A DNA stretch of 64,000 bases, from positions 331,320-395,319 of the forward strand of contig CAWGPM010000001.1 of assembly GCA_963824415.1 (NCBI GenBank). Direction: 5' to 3'. A program made the translations under genes and the position numbers. The notes beneath the pieces are model-generated. The model did not search any database. It saw only the letters and a list, made by a program, of their open reading frames with translations, and was not told the DNA's origin. The DNA comes from JABDQA01 sp963824415. GTDB lineage: Bacteria > Desulfobacterota > Desulfobulbia > Desulfobulbales > Desulfocapsaceae. This document shows, piece by piece, positions 1 through 8,245 of the stretch (its first letter is position 1; the number at the start of each line of letters is the position of its first letter).

Positions 1-220
1 AAAGCAGCAGGGCATAGGTCAGATAGCCTGCCCTCATGGAGAGATAATTGCTCTTGATTTCGCTCAGCACAATCAGGCCAATCCTTACCAGTTTATGCAG
101 CCAGATGAGAGGCGGCGACGCGTCATCTGGTTCAGAGTCAGCCCAGGCCAGCAGGGTCGATTGTTTTTTCTGTGTTGTACTGCCCTGATCGATCGATGGC
201 GATGCGGCAATTTTTATCAT
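1..220 (-). CDS. YihY/BrkB-type inner-membrane protein (N-terminal part only)
   Basis: This is the first 73 codons of a gene that runs off the left edge of the window. The translation has a polar N-terminus of about 50 residues with WLHKLVRIGL, followed by SNYLSMRAGYLTYALLL. That pattern is typical of the start of the first membrane segment in YihY/BrkB ('ribonuclease BN-like') proteins, where a conserved Arg-Ala-x-x-x-x-Tyr leads into the helix. These are multi-pass inner-membrane proteins of uncertain function. The ATG at 220 has only a weak ribosome site, so an alternative start is possible. The call rests on one short motif and the hydrophobic onset. Confidence 0.55.
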   Translation of the reverse strand, partial: MIKIAASPSIDQGSTTQKKQSTLLAWADSEPDDASPPLIWLHKLVRIGLIVLSEIKSNYLSMRAGYLTYALLL

Positions 221-274
221 GGTGGCAATAGGGGGCTTTTTATGTCAGGTTATGTTTGAGCAGGCAGGCGTTTT

Positions 275-646
275 TCAACTGCGATCTGCGCCATGCTCCT
301 CTTTGCTGACAGCCTCGCTCTTGATCCGTTCCAGCAGATCGGACAGCACCGGTTTGACATGTTCTCTGATATCTCCGGCAACGACGATAAAGAGCAGATC
401 ATCACCCGGCTGCAATAAACCCTCATGGGCTTCAACAACAATATCATAAATTCCCGGATATTGTAAAAATTCCTGGCGCAAGACCTCGATTTTCCCGAAA
501 TCGACCTTGACGCTCAGACTGCCCACGATGGCACGGTCGTTCCGGGACCAGCCCCGGACTGTACCGTTATGGACCAGGATCATGCCGACCTGGTCGCTGA
601 AATCGGCTCGAGCCTTTAAACCGGCAATGGTTTTGCTGATATCCAT
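275..646 (-). CDS. moaE: Molybdopterin synthase catalytic subunit family (MoaE-like)
   Basis: The product is 123 aa and resembles MoaE, the large subunit that transfers sulfur from MoaD thiocarboxylate onto precursor Z to make molybdopterin. The core segments are visible: an N-terminal GMILVHNGTVRGWSR stretch, then VEAHEGLLQPGDDLLFIVVA, which corresponds to the His-x-G-x-L-x-x-G-E core, and a C-terminal helix with Lys residues where MoaE has its catalytic lysine. I chose the ATG at 646 because AGGAG sits just upstream. A longer in-frame start at 712 would overlap mltD and adds 22 non-conserved residues. Molybdopterin is needed by the formate dehydrogenase encoded at 8246-10918. No MoaD gene lies beside it. 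Confidence 0.75.
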   Translation of the reverse strand: MDISKTIAGLKARADFSDQVGMILVHNGTVRGWSRNDRAIVGSLSVKVDFGKIEVLRQEFLQYPGIYDIVVEAHEGLLQPGDDLLFIVVAGDIREHVKPVLSDLLERIKSEAVSKEEHGADRS

Positions 647-692
647 GCTTCGCTCCTTGCAGACTTCAGTGCCGTTTGTTTGAAGCTGCCTT

Positions 693-2645
693 TCAGATGC
701 TTCGCTTTTCAATTACCGGAATCTGCAGGATGCTGGATAATTCGAGCTGACTGTAATTGAGCTTTTCGTTGTACTTTTTCAGCAGCCAGAGCGGTACATC
801 GAATTCTTTCCGGCAGATATCCCAGATGGTGTCTCCCTGCTTAACCCGGTAATTGGTCATGCCTACCACTGCATAGGATTCGAAGAAATCCTCCTGTTTT
901 TCCTGGTGGAAGTCGAAGCGGTTCTCTTCGAAGGTGCTTACTTCGGTATTGATGAAGTCAAGCAGAATCTCCTGGCCCGGGTAAACATCGGCCTGTTTTG
1001 AGAGATTATTGTTTATGCGGATCGAGCCTGGCGTCACTTTGAGCCAGTCGGCAAAAAGGCCGATCGATTCATCGGGCTGAACCTCGATTGAGCCGGTAGT
1101 AAGGCTGTTTTTGTTTTTAATGCCAAATACCTTCAGGTTGCCCGTTACGGTCAGATCCTGCTGGAAAGCTCCAGGAATCTCTTTTGCCGGTTGTTTCTTG
1201 TTGTCTTTCAGAGTCGGTGTAGCTGCATCATTGGGGGAGGCTGCAGCGGCGAGCACGATCGGTTCACTGCTCTGGGAGGCTGCAGGAATTCTCAGGTTCT
1301 GGCCGACGCGTATGACCGCGCGTGAATTGAGGTTGTTTGCCCGGACCAGGTCGTCGAGCGAAACCTTGTGTCTCTGGGCAATGGCCCCGGCCGAATCGCC
1401 GGCCCTCACTCTATAGAACTGACTCCGTTTCTGGGCGGAGCTGAAAATCGAGGACGGCGCCGAGGCCAGCAGGGTGCTGTTGTTGAACTTATAGGGTAGT
1501 TTCAGCAGATAGTCCTTGGGGATATATTTGGTTCCCTTGAATACCGGGTCCCTGAGAGCGGGATTGTAGGTATGCAGGGTCGCAGTGCTGATGCCAAGAT
1601 AGGCGCAGAGTTTGTCGGCCCGCGTGTAAGCCGGCAGCCGAACCGCAACCGAGCCCAGGGGCTGGTCCAGGGTCAGGCCGGAACGCTCAAGCATCTTGGC
1701 GACTTTTACCGCGGCGAGAAATTCCGAGTAAAAATTTCTCGAGGCAAACTTGAAATAGCCCTTACGATAGTTCTTGAAAATCCGCTCGTAGCTGCCTTCC
1801 TGATCCAGAGCTCGTTTCATGCCGGCCGGACCATAATTGTAGGCCGTCAGGGCCAGCGGCCAAGTCCCGAGCTGCTGGTAGTTGCGCTTGAGAAACGTTG
1901 CCGCCGCCCGAGCTGAGATCAGCGGGTCTCTGCGTTCATCGATGATGTAGTTTATGGTAAGAAACTCCTTGCCGGTGCTTTGGGTGAACTGCCACATGCC
2001 GGCCGCGCCGAATTTGCTGAAGGCTTTTGGATTGAAAGATGATTCGACGTGCGGCAGATAGGCGAGGTCTTCGGGAAGACCGGCGGATCTGAAGAGCAGC
2101 TTGAGGTCGGCCATATAGGCGCCCGAGCGGATCACGCCTTCGATAAAGCGCTCTTTGAGCCCGATCTGGGAGCGAAGGTTTTCGGCAGCGCGCTTGAATT
2201 CGGTAGAATTTGCCTGGGCTCCGAACAGGCCGACGATTCGCTGCTCATCAGGTGTTTTTGGCCGGGGATCCATGGACAGTCTGATCAGCAAGCTGCTGAC
2301 GTATTGCTTGGCCCGTTTGACCCTGAGGCGGTTCTGCTCTTGAGCGCCTGCCGTGCCTTCGTCCGAGAGCGAGACCGTGGCGTAGACTCTGCTCAGATCA
2401 TTTTGGTCATGGATAATTGAAGTATTTACCGAATAGGTCGAGTATACTTTTTCCCAGAATGCGACATTTGCTGAAATTATATTATATTCCGGGAACTTGT
2501 CTGGGTCTGCCAGAGCGCTGGCCGAGGCAGTGCCAGCATAGAGCAGAAGTCCGATTAAGATGAACGTCCCGCCGAAGAGAAGCTGGGCGATGAATTGAGT
2601 TGGCCGTGCAGCGGGGGATGTTGCAACGAAGCGTACCTGGTTCAT
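693..2645 (-). CDS. mltD: Membrane-bound lytic murein transglycosylase D
   Basis: The product is 650 aa. It has a hydrophobic export signal (about residues 20-42), then a lytic-transglycosylase (SLT) domain with catalytic Glu201 in the motif YLPHVESSFNPKA and the downstream GAAGMWQF and ALTAYNYGPAG signatures. A LysM peptidoglycan-binding repeat follows at about 410-455 (YRVRAGDSAGAIAQRHKVS), and a second lies at the extreme C-terminus at about 600-645 (YRVKQGDTIWDICRKEF). The enzyme cleaves glycan strands to 1,6-anhydromuropeptides in the periplasm. Domain order and length fit MltD of Gram-negative bacteria. The stop codon is 46 bp before the moaE start, so co-transcription is likely. Confidence 0.93.
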   Translation of the reverse strand: MNQVRFVATSPAARPTQFIAQLLFGGTFILIGLLLYAGTASASALADPDKFPEYNIISANVAFWEKVYSTYSVNTSIIHDQNDLSRVYATVSLSDEGTAGAQEQNRLRVKRAKQYVSSLLIRLSMDPRPKTPDEQRIVGLFGAQANSTEFKRAAENLRSQIGLKERFIEGVIRSGAYMADLKLLFRSAGLPEDLAYLPHVESSFNPKAFSKFGAAGMWQFTQSTGKEFLTINYIIDERRDPLISARAAATFLKRNYQQLGTWPLALTAYNYGPAGMKRALDQEGSYERIFKNYRKGYFKFASRNFYSEFLAAVKVAKMLERSGLTLDQPLGSVAVRLPAYTRADKLCAYLGISTATLHTYNPALRDPVFKGTKYIPKDYLLKLPYKFNNSTLLASAPSSIFSSAQKRSQFYRVRAGDSAGAIAQRHKVSLDDLVRANNLNSRAVIRVGQNLRIPAASQSSEPIVLAAAASPNDAATPTLKDNKKQPAKEIPGAFQQDLTVTGNLKVFGIKNKNSLTTGSIEVQPDESIGLFADWLKVTPGSIRINNNLSKQADVYPGQEILLDFINTEVSTFEENRFDFHQEKQEDFFESYAVVGMTNYRVKQGDTIWDICRKEFDVPLWLLKKYNEKLNYSQLELSSILQIPVIEKRSI

Positions 2646-2961
2646 GACAATCGCGAACCTTGAAAAAATCGATCTGTCAAGGCGGTCAATACCTGGAAAA
2701 CCATGAAGCTGTGCCCGGCAAGCACCGGGGCGAAAGGCTGCGATACGGCCGATAGGGTGAGCTCAGCTTGTCTACCGGGCAGGGCGCACATGTAGCGGCT
2801 GCCTGGATACTTCGTTTCTCCCTGCCAAATGATGTTCATGGACTTAAAACTCAGGCCGGCGCAGATAATAGTTGTGGACGATACCTTTTGAATGATAGCG
2901 AAAAATCACCGATAGTTGCTGATCATTCTAATGCAATTCAAGACAATAACAAGGAGCAAGT
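2646..2961. other. Divergent intergenic region, mltD / Nudix gene
   Basis: This is 316 bp between two divergently transcribed genes. It must hold both promoters, but I found no convincing -35/-10 pair. A possible 65-aa minus-strand reading frame here has no recognisable domain and is not annotated. Confidence 0.4.
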
Positions 2962-3447
2962 GTGTATACCCCGATATTGGCAACGCTTGGTTATGTAATT
3001 TCTGCCGACGGAAAAAAAACGCTGCTGGTTCATCGGAACAGACGCAGGGAGGATCCTCACTTCGGTAAATACAACGGTTTGGGCGGCAAAATGGAGCCGG
3101 GTGAGTCCATCCATGCCTGCATCTGTCGGGAAATCCATGAAGAGGCAGGTATAACCTGCGAGGAGGTCGTCCTGCGGGGGACGATCAACTGGACCGGCTT
3201 CGGTCCCGAAGGAGAAGACTGGTTCGGATTTATTTACCGGATCGATCGGTTCCGCGGTGAGCCCTGCCGGACAAACAGTGAGGGGGAACTGGTCTGGTTC
3301 GAGGTCGAGAATCTGTTGAGCCTGCCCATGTGGGAAGGCGACAGGTATTTTCTGCCGCTGGTCTTTGACCGGGATCCACGGATTTTCCATGGTTACATGC
3401 CGTATAAAGATAATACGCCGCAGGGCTGGGAGTATGTCCGCAGTTAA
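2962..3447 (+). CDS. Nudix hydrolase, MutT/8-oxo-dGTP diphosphatase type
   Basis: The product is 161 aa with a perfect Nudix box at residues 42-64 (G-x5-E-x7-R-E-I-x-E-E-x-G-I: Gly42, Glu48, Arg56, Glu57, Glu60, Glu61, Gly63). The sequence KYNGLGGKMEPGES just before it matches the MutT/MTH1-like subgroup, which hydrolyses oxidised (d)NTPs to monophosphates. The substrate is inferred from this subgroup resemblance only. Translation starts at GTG 2962, with AAGGAG eleven bases upstream. It appears to be monocistronic. Confidence 0.88.
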   Translation: MYTPILATLGYVISADGKKTLLVHRNRRREDPHFGKYNGLGGKMEPGESIHACICREIHEEAGITCEEVVLRGTINWTGFGPEGEDWFGFIYRIDRFRGEPCRTNSEGELVWFEVENLLSLPMWEGDRYFLPLVFDRDPRIFHGYMPYKDNTPQGWEYVRS

Positions 3448-3568
3448 CCCTGGCAGAGCTCAGTTTTGGAAACTCAGGCTTCAACAGAGATCAACTGATA
3501 TGGCTTGCGGTGTTCAGATAGCGTGGGTATAGTCACCCTGAGGTCAACAGAAATTTTGAGGAAAAAAC

Positions 3569-4000
3569 ATGGGAAGCGACAGCGAACTGAAACGTCTTGA
3601 AAAGTATATCGATAGACTGCTCAAAGGCTATACTGCTCTGAAAGCTGAAAAACAGCAGATCGAACAGCAGTTGGCAGGTCATCAGAGCGATAATACGCAG
3701 GTCAAGAAAGAGCTCGAGCAGACGGCCAAGCAGCTCAAGGAACAGCAGGCTGAAAATGCCAAGATCAGCAAAGAGCTGGAGGCGCTGGATTCTGAGCGCG
3801 GTGTGATGCGTGATCGGGTCAGCAATCTGATTGGTCAGATAGAGCGCTGGGAAGCTGAAATTGACGAACAGGGTGAAGGCGGGGAGGCCGACGATGAAGA
3901 CGCCGAAGACGACGACCCTGAAGGTGGAGCCCCGCCCGAGTCACTGCAAGCAGATGATGACGGTCGCGGCGGCGTCCAGAAAAAACTGTTCTCAGCCTGA
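3569..4000 (+). CDS. zapB: Coiled-coil cell division protein, ZapB-like
   Basis: The product is 143 aa. Residues 1-100 are a continuous heptad-rich coiled coil (ELKRLEKYIDRLLKGYTAL onwards). A strongly acidic, low-complexity tail (about 102-135) follows, and the protein ends in VQKKLFSA. ZapB binds ZapA and bundles FtsZ filaments at the division ring. The assignment rests mainly on the coiled-coil architecture and on zapA lying 220 bp downstream on the same strand. Gammaproteobacterial ZapB is shorter (about 80 aa) and lacks the acidic tail, so this is the deltaproteobacterial form or a functional analogue. A family A repeat separates it from zapA. Confidence 0.68.
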   Translation: MGSDSELKRLEKYIDRLLKGYTALKAEKQQIEQQLAGHQSDNTQVKKELEQTAKQLKEQQAENAKISKELEALDSERGVMRDRVSNLIGQIERWEAEIDEQGEGGEADDEDAEDDDPEGGAPPESLQADDDGRGGVQKKLFSA

Positions 4001-4009
4001 TAAATTTTT

Positions 4010-4153
4010 AGGCTACCTTGAAAAATTGTCTTTTTGCCCAAACGCTGCGTTGCGTGTAAAAATTTTATCCTTGGAATATCAATTATATGCCTGCGGCAAA
4101 ATTTTCACACGCGCCTTGATTTTGAACCAAAATCCTAATTTTGCAAGGTACCC
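4010..4153. repeat. Intergenic palindromic repeat, family A, copy 1
   Basis: This is a 144-bp AT-rich element lying between the zapB-like gene and zapA. Its ends are imperfect inverted repeats: GGCTACCTTGAAAAATT on the left and the complement of GGGTACCTTGCAAAATT on the right. Inside these is a second complementary pair (GCGTGTAAAAATTTT and the complement of GCGTGTGAAAATTTT). Copies in the opposite orientation occur at 58684-58826 and 59430-59574. It encodes no protein, so it resembles a MITE or a large REP-type element. Confidence 0.9.
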
Positions 4154-4223
4154 TTAAGGTTTTCAATTAGTGCCGGACCTGTTCGTCTGAACAGGTTCGC
4201 AGACTGGAGAAGGTCTCTCGATC

Positions 4224-4511
4224 ATGGCTGAATCCGAACGTCTGGTGGAATTCACACTGCTCGGGCAGAAGTTTGCATTTTACACGGCTGCATCGGAAGA
4301 GGAAATGGATGCGATACTGAATCTGGTCAGGGACCAGATCGACAGTATCGGCGGCAAACCGGGGGGGACGATTCAGGTGGGCAAAGTGGCCGTAATGGCT
4401 TGTCTTAATCTGGCTTCGAGCTATATCAAACTGCAGAACGAGCATGATCAATACCAGGCCCAGCTCGAGGCGCTCAACGACAAACTCGATACGCTTCTGC
4501 CTGCGGAATAG
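4224..4511 (+). CDS. zapA: Cell division protein ZapA
   Basis: The product is 95 aa, the usual ZapA length. The N-terminal globular part (residues 5-50) contains VEFTLLGQKFAFYTAASEEE and MDAILNLVRDQID. The rest is the dimerising coiled coil with KVAVMACLNLASSYIKLQNEH, a recognisable ZapA signature. ZapA dimers and tetramers cross-link FtsZ protofilaments in the Z ring. The gene follows a ZapB-like gene and precedes 6S RNA, reproducing the widespread zapA-ssrS linkage. It lies just after family A repeat copy 1. Confidence 0.88.
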   Translation: MAESERLVEFTLLGQKFAFYTAASEEEMDAILNLVRDQIDSIGGKPGGTIQVGKVAVMACLNLASSYIKLQNEHDQYQAQLEALNDKLDTLLPAE

Positions 4512-4550
4512 CATAGGATAAATGTTTTAGCTTTTGTTTTACCTGGAATC

Positions 4551-4559
4551 TGCTAAAAT
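4551..4559 (+). promoter_or_regulatory. Candidate extended -10 promoter downstream of zapA
   Basis: The sequence TGCTAAAAT is an extended -10 element (TG-n-TAAAAT). No well-spaced -35 box is visible. It lies about 100 bp upstream of the predicted 6S RNA 5' end, so it would give a longer precursor. Confidence 0.35.
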
Positions 4560-4661
4560 ATAGGGAAAACAGGCTTTTTGGTTGGTCAGTTTTATTTGAA
4601 AAACAGTTAGATATGTAGAGTACTGCGCCCAATCAGATGGGTAAGGGCGCAGCACAGGATG

Positions 4662-4838
4662 GCTTTTCCCTGCGCTGTTGGTGATTTGTAGTGTTGTTGA
4701 GCCAACTCTCATTGCAAGGGAACTACCACTGCCAGTGGATGGAAGGTCAATTGACGTTGCAGAAGCTGATATGCGGTTCCCACCTATTTCGATAGGTTTA
4801 ATTGTCCTGCAGACACGGCAGGGTGGGGAAATATTTTC
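4662..4838 (+). ncRNA. ssrS: 6S RNA (SsrS)
   Basis: The non-coding stretch between zapA and rny folds like 6S RNA, the regulator that binds sigma70-RNA polymerase by mimicking an open promoter. The closing stem is CCCTGC plus TGT at the 5' side pairing with ACA and GGCAGGG at the 3' side. The 5' bubble strand contains TTGTTGAGCCAACTCTCATT. The 3' bubble strand contains the small hairpin CCTATTTCGATAGG followed by TTTAATTG, the typical 3' bubble arrangement. Location directly after zapA is the classical ssrS position. Exact ends are estimated. An 8-bp hairpin at 4623-4652 just upstream may belong to the precursor. Confidence 0.75.
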
Positions 4839-4843
4839 TGCTA

Positions 4844-4875
4844 CGATGTCCGGCGGGAAGGCCGGACATCGTTTT
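4844..4875 (+). terminator. Rho-independent terminator after 6S RNA
   Basis: A perfect 11-bp stem (CGATGTCCGGC at 4844-4854 with GCCGGACATCG at 4861-4871) has a 6-nt loop and is followed by TTTT. It ends the 6S transcript before rny. Confidence 0.85.
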
Positions 4876-5240
4876 GATATATAGACGGCCACAAACAATG
4901 CTCATACGGCTGTCTTTTGGGCGTAACAACGATTGATTACAGCAACGCCTTCGGTGTAGTAAACGAATTGAGGAATCTGTCGAGTTGTTCATCGGTTCCG
5001 GCAGCAGTGTATCAAGCACAACGGTTTGAAGCACGATAGCCGCCGCATGGTATGCAATGACGCTTTGCCGGGCTGATTTTACATAGAGTAACGACCTGCC
5101 GTTGCATGTCGTCTACCGGCCTGTGGCAGTTTCTCAGGCCCGGTTCCTGCCGATGGCTTTTTCCCTTCCCACACCTGCCATTTTTGAATCTGACGGGGGT
5201 CCAGCCTGTAGTCGATCGATAGCAAGAGGATCGATGTGTC
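4876..5240. other. Long leader region upstream of rny
   Basis: This is 365 bp between the 6S terminator and rny. No ORF with coding character and no clear promoter was identified. It probably contains the rny promoter and a 5' untranslated region. AGAGGA lies about 14 bases before the rny ATG. Confidence 0.4.
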
Positions 5241-6806
5241 ATGGAAGTATTAAATCATCCCTCCATATTCCTGTTTGCCGGGCTCTTGCTCGGTGTTATG
5301 TGCGGTTTCTTCCTGCGTAAGCGTTTTATCGAAGGGCATACCAGCAATATCAAGGAGCAGGCCAAACAGCTGATCGAGACCGCCATCGTTGAGGCCGAGC
5401 AACTTAAAAAAGAGGCGCAGCTGCAGAGCAAGGAAGCGGCCTATCAGGTCAAGCAGGCGGCTGAAGAGGAACTGAAAGCCGACAGGCGCGAGCTCAAGGA
5501 AGAGCGTCAGCAACTGCTGATTAAACGGGATCAGCTCAAAAAAGAATGGGAGAGTTGCGATCGCAAGCAAAGCGAGCTGCAGAGCACCGAAGTGCGGCTC
5601 GGCAAGCGCGAGCGCGAAATCGAGGAGCGCTACAAGGAAGTCGATAATTTGATCGGCAAGCAGCGCTATGAGTTGTCCCGGATCGCAGGTATCAGTCAGG
5701 AGGAGGCCAAGAAGATGCTCCTGGCCTCGCTCGAGAGTCAGGCCCGGATGGATGCCTCTAAGGCTCTGGCCAAAATTGAAAACGAGATGAAAATCGAGGC
5801 GGACCGCAAGGCCAAAAATATCATCGCCCTGGCAATTTCCCGCTATGCCGGTGATTATGTAGCCGACAAGACGGTATCCATGGTGCCGCTGCCTTCCGAT
5901 GAAATGAAAGGCCGGATCATCGGCCGGGAGGGCCGCAATATCAGGGCAATTGAGGCGGCCACCGGAATAGATATCATCATCGATGACACCCCCGAAGCGG
6001 TGATCCTGTCCGGCTTCAACCCGGTGCGAAGAGAAGTCGCCCGGCTGGCGCTGCACCAGTTGATCAATGACGGCCGTATTCATCCCGGGCGTATCGAGGA
6101 AGTGGTGGCCAAGGTAACCAAGGATCTCGAGATCGATATGCGCGAGGCCGGCGAGCAGGCGACCTTTGATGTCGGCGCCCACGGCGTCCATGTCGAGCTC
6201 ATCAAGATTCTGGGCCGGCTCAAGTATCGTACCAGTTACGGGCAGAATGTTCTGCAGCATTCCCTCGAAGTTGCTTTTCTCTGCGGTATTATGGCCGCTG
6301 AGCTGGGCCTCGATGTGCGGCTGGCTAAGCGGGCAGGACTGCTGCACGATATTGGCAAGGCCGTTGATCATGAGGTCGAGGGGTCCCATGCTGTCATCGG
6401 GCGTGATCTGGCCAAGAAATACGGTGAACAGGAAGAGATCTGCTACGCCATCGGTGCTCACCACGAAGATGTGCCCATGCAGAGTGTACTCGACGTGCTG
6501 GTCCAGTCTGCCGACGCGCTGTCCGGTGCCCGTCCCGGGGCCAGAAGAGAGATGCTGCAGAGCTATGTTAAGCGGCTCGAAGATCTCGAGGCGATCGCCA
6601 ACTCGTTTGCTGGAGTGGAAAAGTCCTATGCGATTCAGGCAGGCCGTGAACTGCGCATCATCGCCGATTCAGAATCGGTCAGGGATAGCGATGCCGTGCT
6701 GTTGAGCCAGGATATTGCCAAGTCGATTGAGGAAAAACTTACCTACCCGGGACAGATACGGGTGACCGTGATCCGGGAGACCCGGGCCGTGGAGTATGCC
6801 AAATAG
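5241..6806 (+). CDS. rny: Ribonuclease Y
   Basis: The product is 521 aa with the full RNase Y architecture. There is one N-terminal transmembrane helix (residues about 6-24, FLFAGLLLGVMCGFFL), a long charged coiled coil (about 35-190), a KH RNA-binding domain with the GRIIGREGRNIRAIE loop near residue 227, and an HD metallophosphohydrolase domain with LLHDIGKAVDHE near residue 370. It is a membrane-anchored endoribonuclease that initiates mRNA decay. tyrS follows 54 bp downstream on the same strand, so the two may be co-transcribed. Confidence 0.96.
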   Translation: MEVLNHPSIFLFAGLLLGVMCGFFLRKRFIEGHTSNIKEQAKQLIETAIVEAEQLKKEAQLQSKEAAYQVKQAAEEELKADRRELKEERQQLLIKRDQLKKEWESCDRKQSELQSTEVRLGKREREIEERYKEVDNLIGKQRYELSRIAGISQEEAKKMLLASLESQARMDASKALAKIENEMKIEADRKAKNIIALAISRYAGDYVADKTVSMVPLPSDEMKGRIIGREGRNIRAIEAATGIDIIIDDTPEAVILSGFNPVRREVARLALHQLINDGRIHPGRIEEVVAKVTKDLEIDMREAGEQATFDVGAHGVHVELIKILGRLKYRTSYGQNVLQHSLEVAFLCGIMAAELGLDVRLAKRAGLLHDIGKAVDHEVEGSHAVIGRDLAKKYGEQEEICYAIGAHHEDVPMQSVLDVLVQSADALSGARPGARREMLQSYVKRLEDLEAIANSFAGVEKSYAIQAGRELRIIADSESVRDSDAVLLSQDIAKSIEEKLTYPGQIRVTVIRETRAVEYAK

Positions 6807-6859
6807 TGCCAATGAGCCTGAAGGATGGGTCATCAGCAGCCAGAGGACAGTGACGTTTT

Positions 6860-8071
6860 ATGAAAGCGGTAGAAGAACAACTGGAATTGATCGAACGCGG
6901 AGTGGTGGACTGTATCTCCCGGGACGAATTGAAGAAAAAGTTGACCGTCAGTCTCGAAACCGAGCGTCCCCTTAAGATAAAAGCGGGTTTTGATCCGACC
7001 GCACCTGATCTGCACCTGGGCCATACGGTCCTGCTGCAGAAGCTCAAGCATTTTCAGGACCTGGGCCATGATGTACATTTTCTGATCGGCGATTTTACCG
7101 GGTTGATCGGTGATCCCACCGGAAAGTCGGAAACCAGAAAACCGCTGACCAGAGAAGATATCTCCAGAAATGCGGAAACCTACAAGGAACAGGTCTTCAA
7201 GATCCTCGATTCGTACCGGACCACCATTGCTTTCAACAGCGAGTGGCTTGGCAAGCTCGATTCGTTTGACATGATCAGGCTCGCATCGGAACTCACCGTG
7301 GCCCGGATGCTCGAGCGGGACGACTTCAAGAATCGCTTTGAGAGCGGCCGGCCTATCTCCATTCATGAATTTCTCTACCCGCTGATCCAGGGCTACGATT
7401 CGGTGGCCATGGAGGCGGATGTGGAACTCGGCGGCACCGATCAGCTCTTCAATCTGCTGATGGGCCGCGACATGCAGCGCTCCCGCGGCCAGCAGCCGCA
7501 GATCGTGCTGACCCTGCCGCTGCTGGAAGGGCTGGACGGCGTTAATAAAATGAGCAAATCGCTGGGCAACTATATTGGCATCACTGAGCCCCCCGACGAT
7601 ATTTACGGAAAGACCATGTCCCTTTCCGATGAGTTGATGTTTCGTTATTACGAACTGCTCAGCGACCTCTCCAGCGTTGAGATAGCAGAGCTCAAACAGG
7701 GGCTGGAGAGCGGTGGGCTGCACCCCAAGGATATAAAACAGCAACTCGCCCGGGAACTCACCGCCAGATTCCACTCGGAGTCCGCCGCCTTGCAGGCTGA
7801 GCAGAATTTTGAAAATGTCTTTGCCAGGCATAAGCTGCCCGAGGATGTGGAGGAGTATACGATAGAGGCCGATGAAGCGCTCTGGCTGCCCAAGCTGCTG
7901 GTGGATTGCGGCATGGTGTCATCCACCTCCGAAGGCAGGAGGTTGATCAAGCAGAATGCGGTATCCATTGATGGAGAGAAGGTGGTCGATACCGAATATA
8001 TGCTGCAGCCCGGGGAGAGCGTGGTGCTTAAGGTGGGCAAACGAAGGTTCTGCCGGGTGGTGTTTGCCTAA
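6860..8071 (+). CDS. tyrS: Tyrosyl-tRNA synthetase
   Basis: The product is 403 aa. This class I aminoacyl-tRNA synthetase charges tRNA-Tyr. The HIGH-type signature appears as DLHLGHT (about residue 50-56) and the KMSKS loop is intact as NKMSKSLGNY (about 230). The tyrosine pocket region GGTDQLFNLLMGRDMQ is present. A C-terminal S4 RNA-binding domain covers about 340-400 (STSEGRRLIKQNAVSIDGEK). Its length and spacing resemble the TyrZ-like branch rather than E. coli TyrS. A strong terminator lies downstream. Confidence 0.96.
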   Translation: MKAVEEQLELIERGVVDCISRDELKKKLTVSLETERPLKIKAGFDPTAPDLHLGHTVLLQKLKHFQDLGHDVHFLIGDFTGLIGDPTGKSETRKPLTREDISRNAETYKEQVFKILDSYRTTIAFNSEWLGKLDSFDMIRLASELTVARMLERDDFKNRFESGRPISIHEFLYPLIQGYDSVAMEADVELGGTDQLFNLLMGRDMQRSRGQQPQIVLTLPLLEGLDGVNKMSKSLGNYIGITEPPDDIYGKTMSLSDELMFRYYELLSDLSSVEIAELKQGLESGGLHPKDIKQQLARELTARFHSESAALQAEQNFENVFARHKLPEDVEEYTIEADEALWLPKLLVDCGMVSSTSEGRRLIKQNAVSIDGEKVVDTEYMLQPGESVVLKVGKRRFCRVVFA

Positions 8072-8170
8072 AGATAGGCTGAAGCGTATTAAGCGCTGCG
8101 GGTTGCGGCTCTGGTCGCTGCCTGACAGGTTTGTAATAACGCTGGGCTTGAAAAAAATATTAACGAAGAA

Positions 8171-8210
8171 AAAAGGGGGTGAATCGCTGAAACGATTCAC
8201 CCCCTTTTTT
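8171..8210. terminator. Bidirectional terminator between tyrS and fdhA
   Basis: The stem AAAAGGGGGTGAATCG pairs with CGATTCACCCCCTTTT around the loop CTGAAA. A T run follows on the plus strand and an equivalent T run on the minus strand. It serves the two convergent genes. Confidence 0.93.
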
Positions 8211-8245
8211 TGTTTACGCTCCTCTTTGTGCGCTAGAAGCAGTGC

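Noticed and set aside
4623..4652. 8-bp hairpin upstream of 6S RNA as a terminator of zapA
   Set aside because: The stem CTGCGCCC/GGGCGCAG is good, but no T run follows. It may be part of the 6S precursor.
5250..6464. 404-codon open frame on the minus strand
   Set aside because: It is a mirror frame of rny with leucine-rich composition and no family features.
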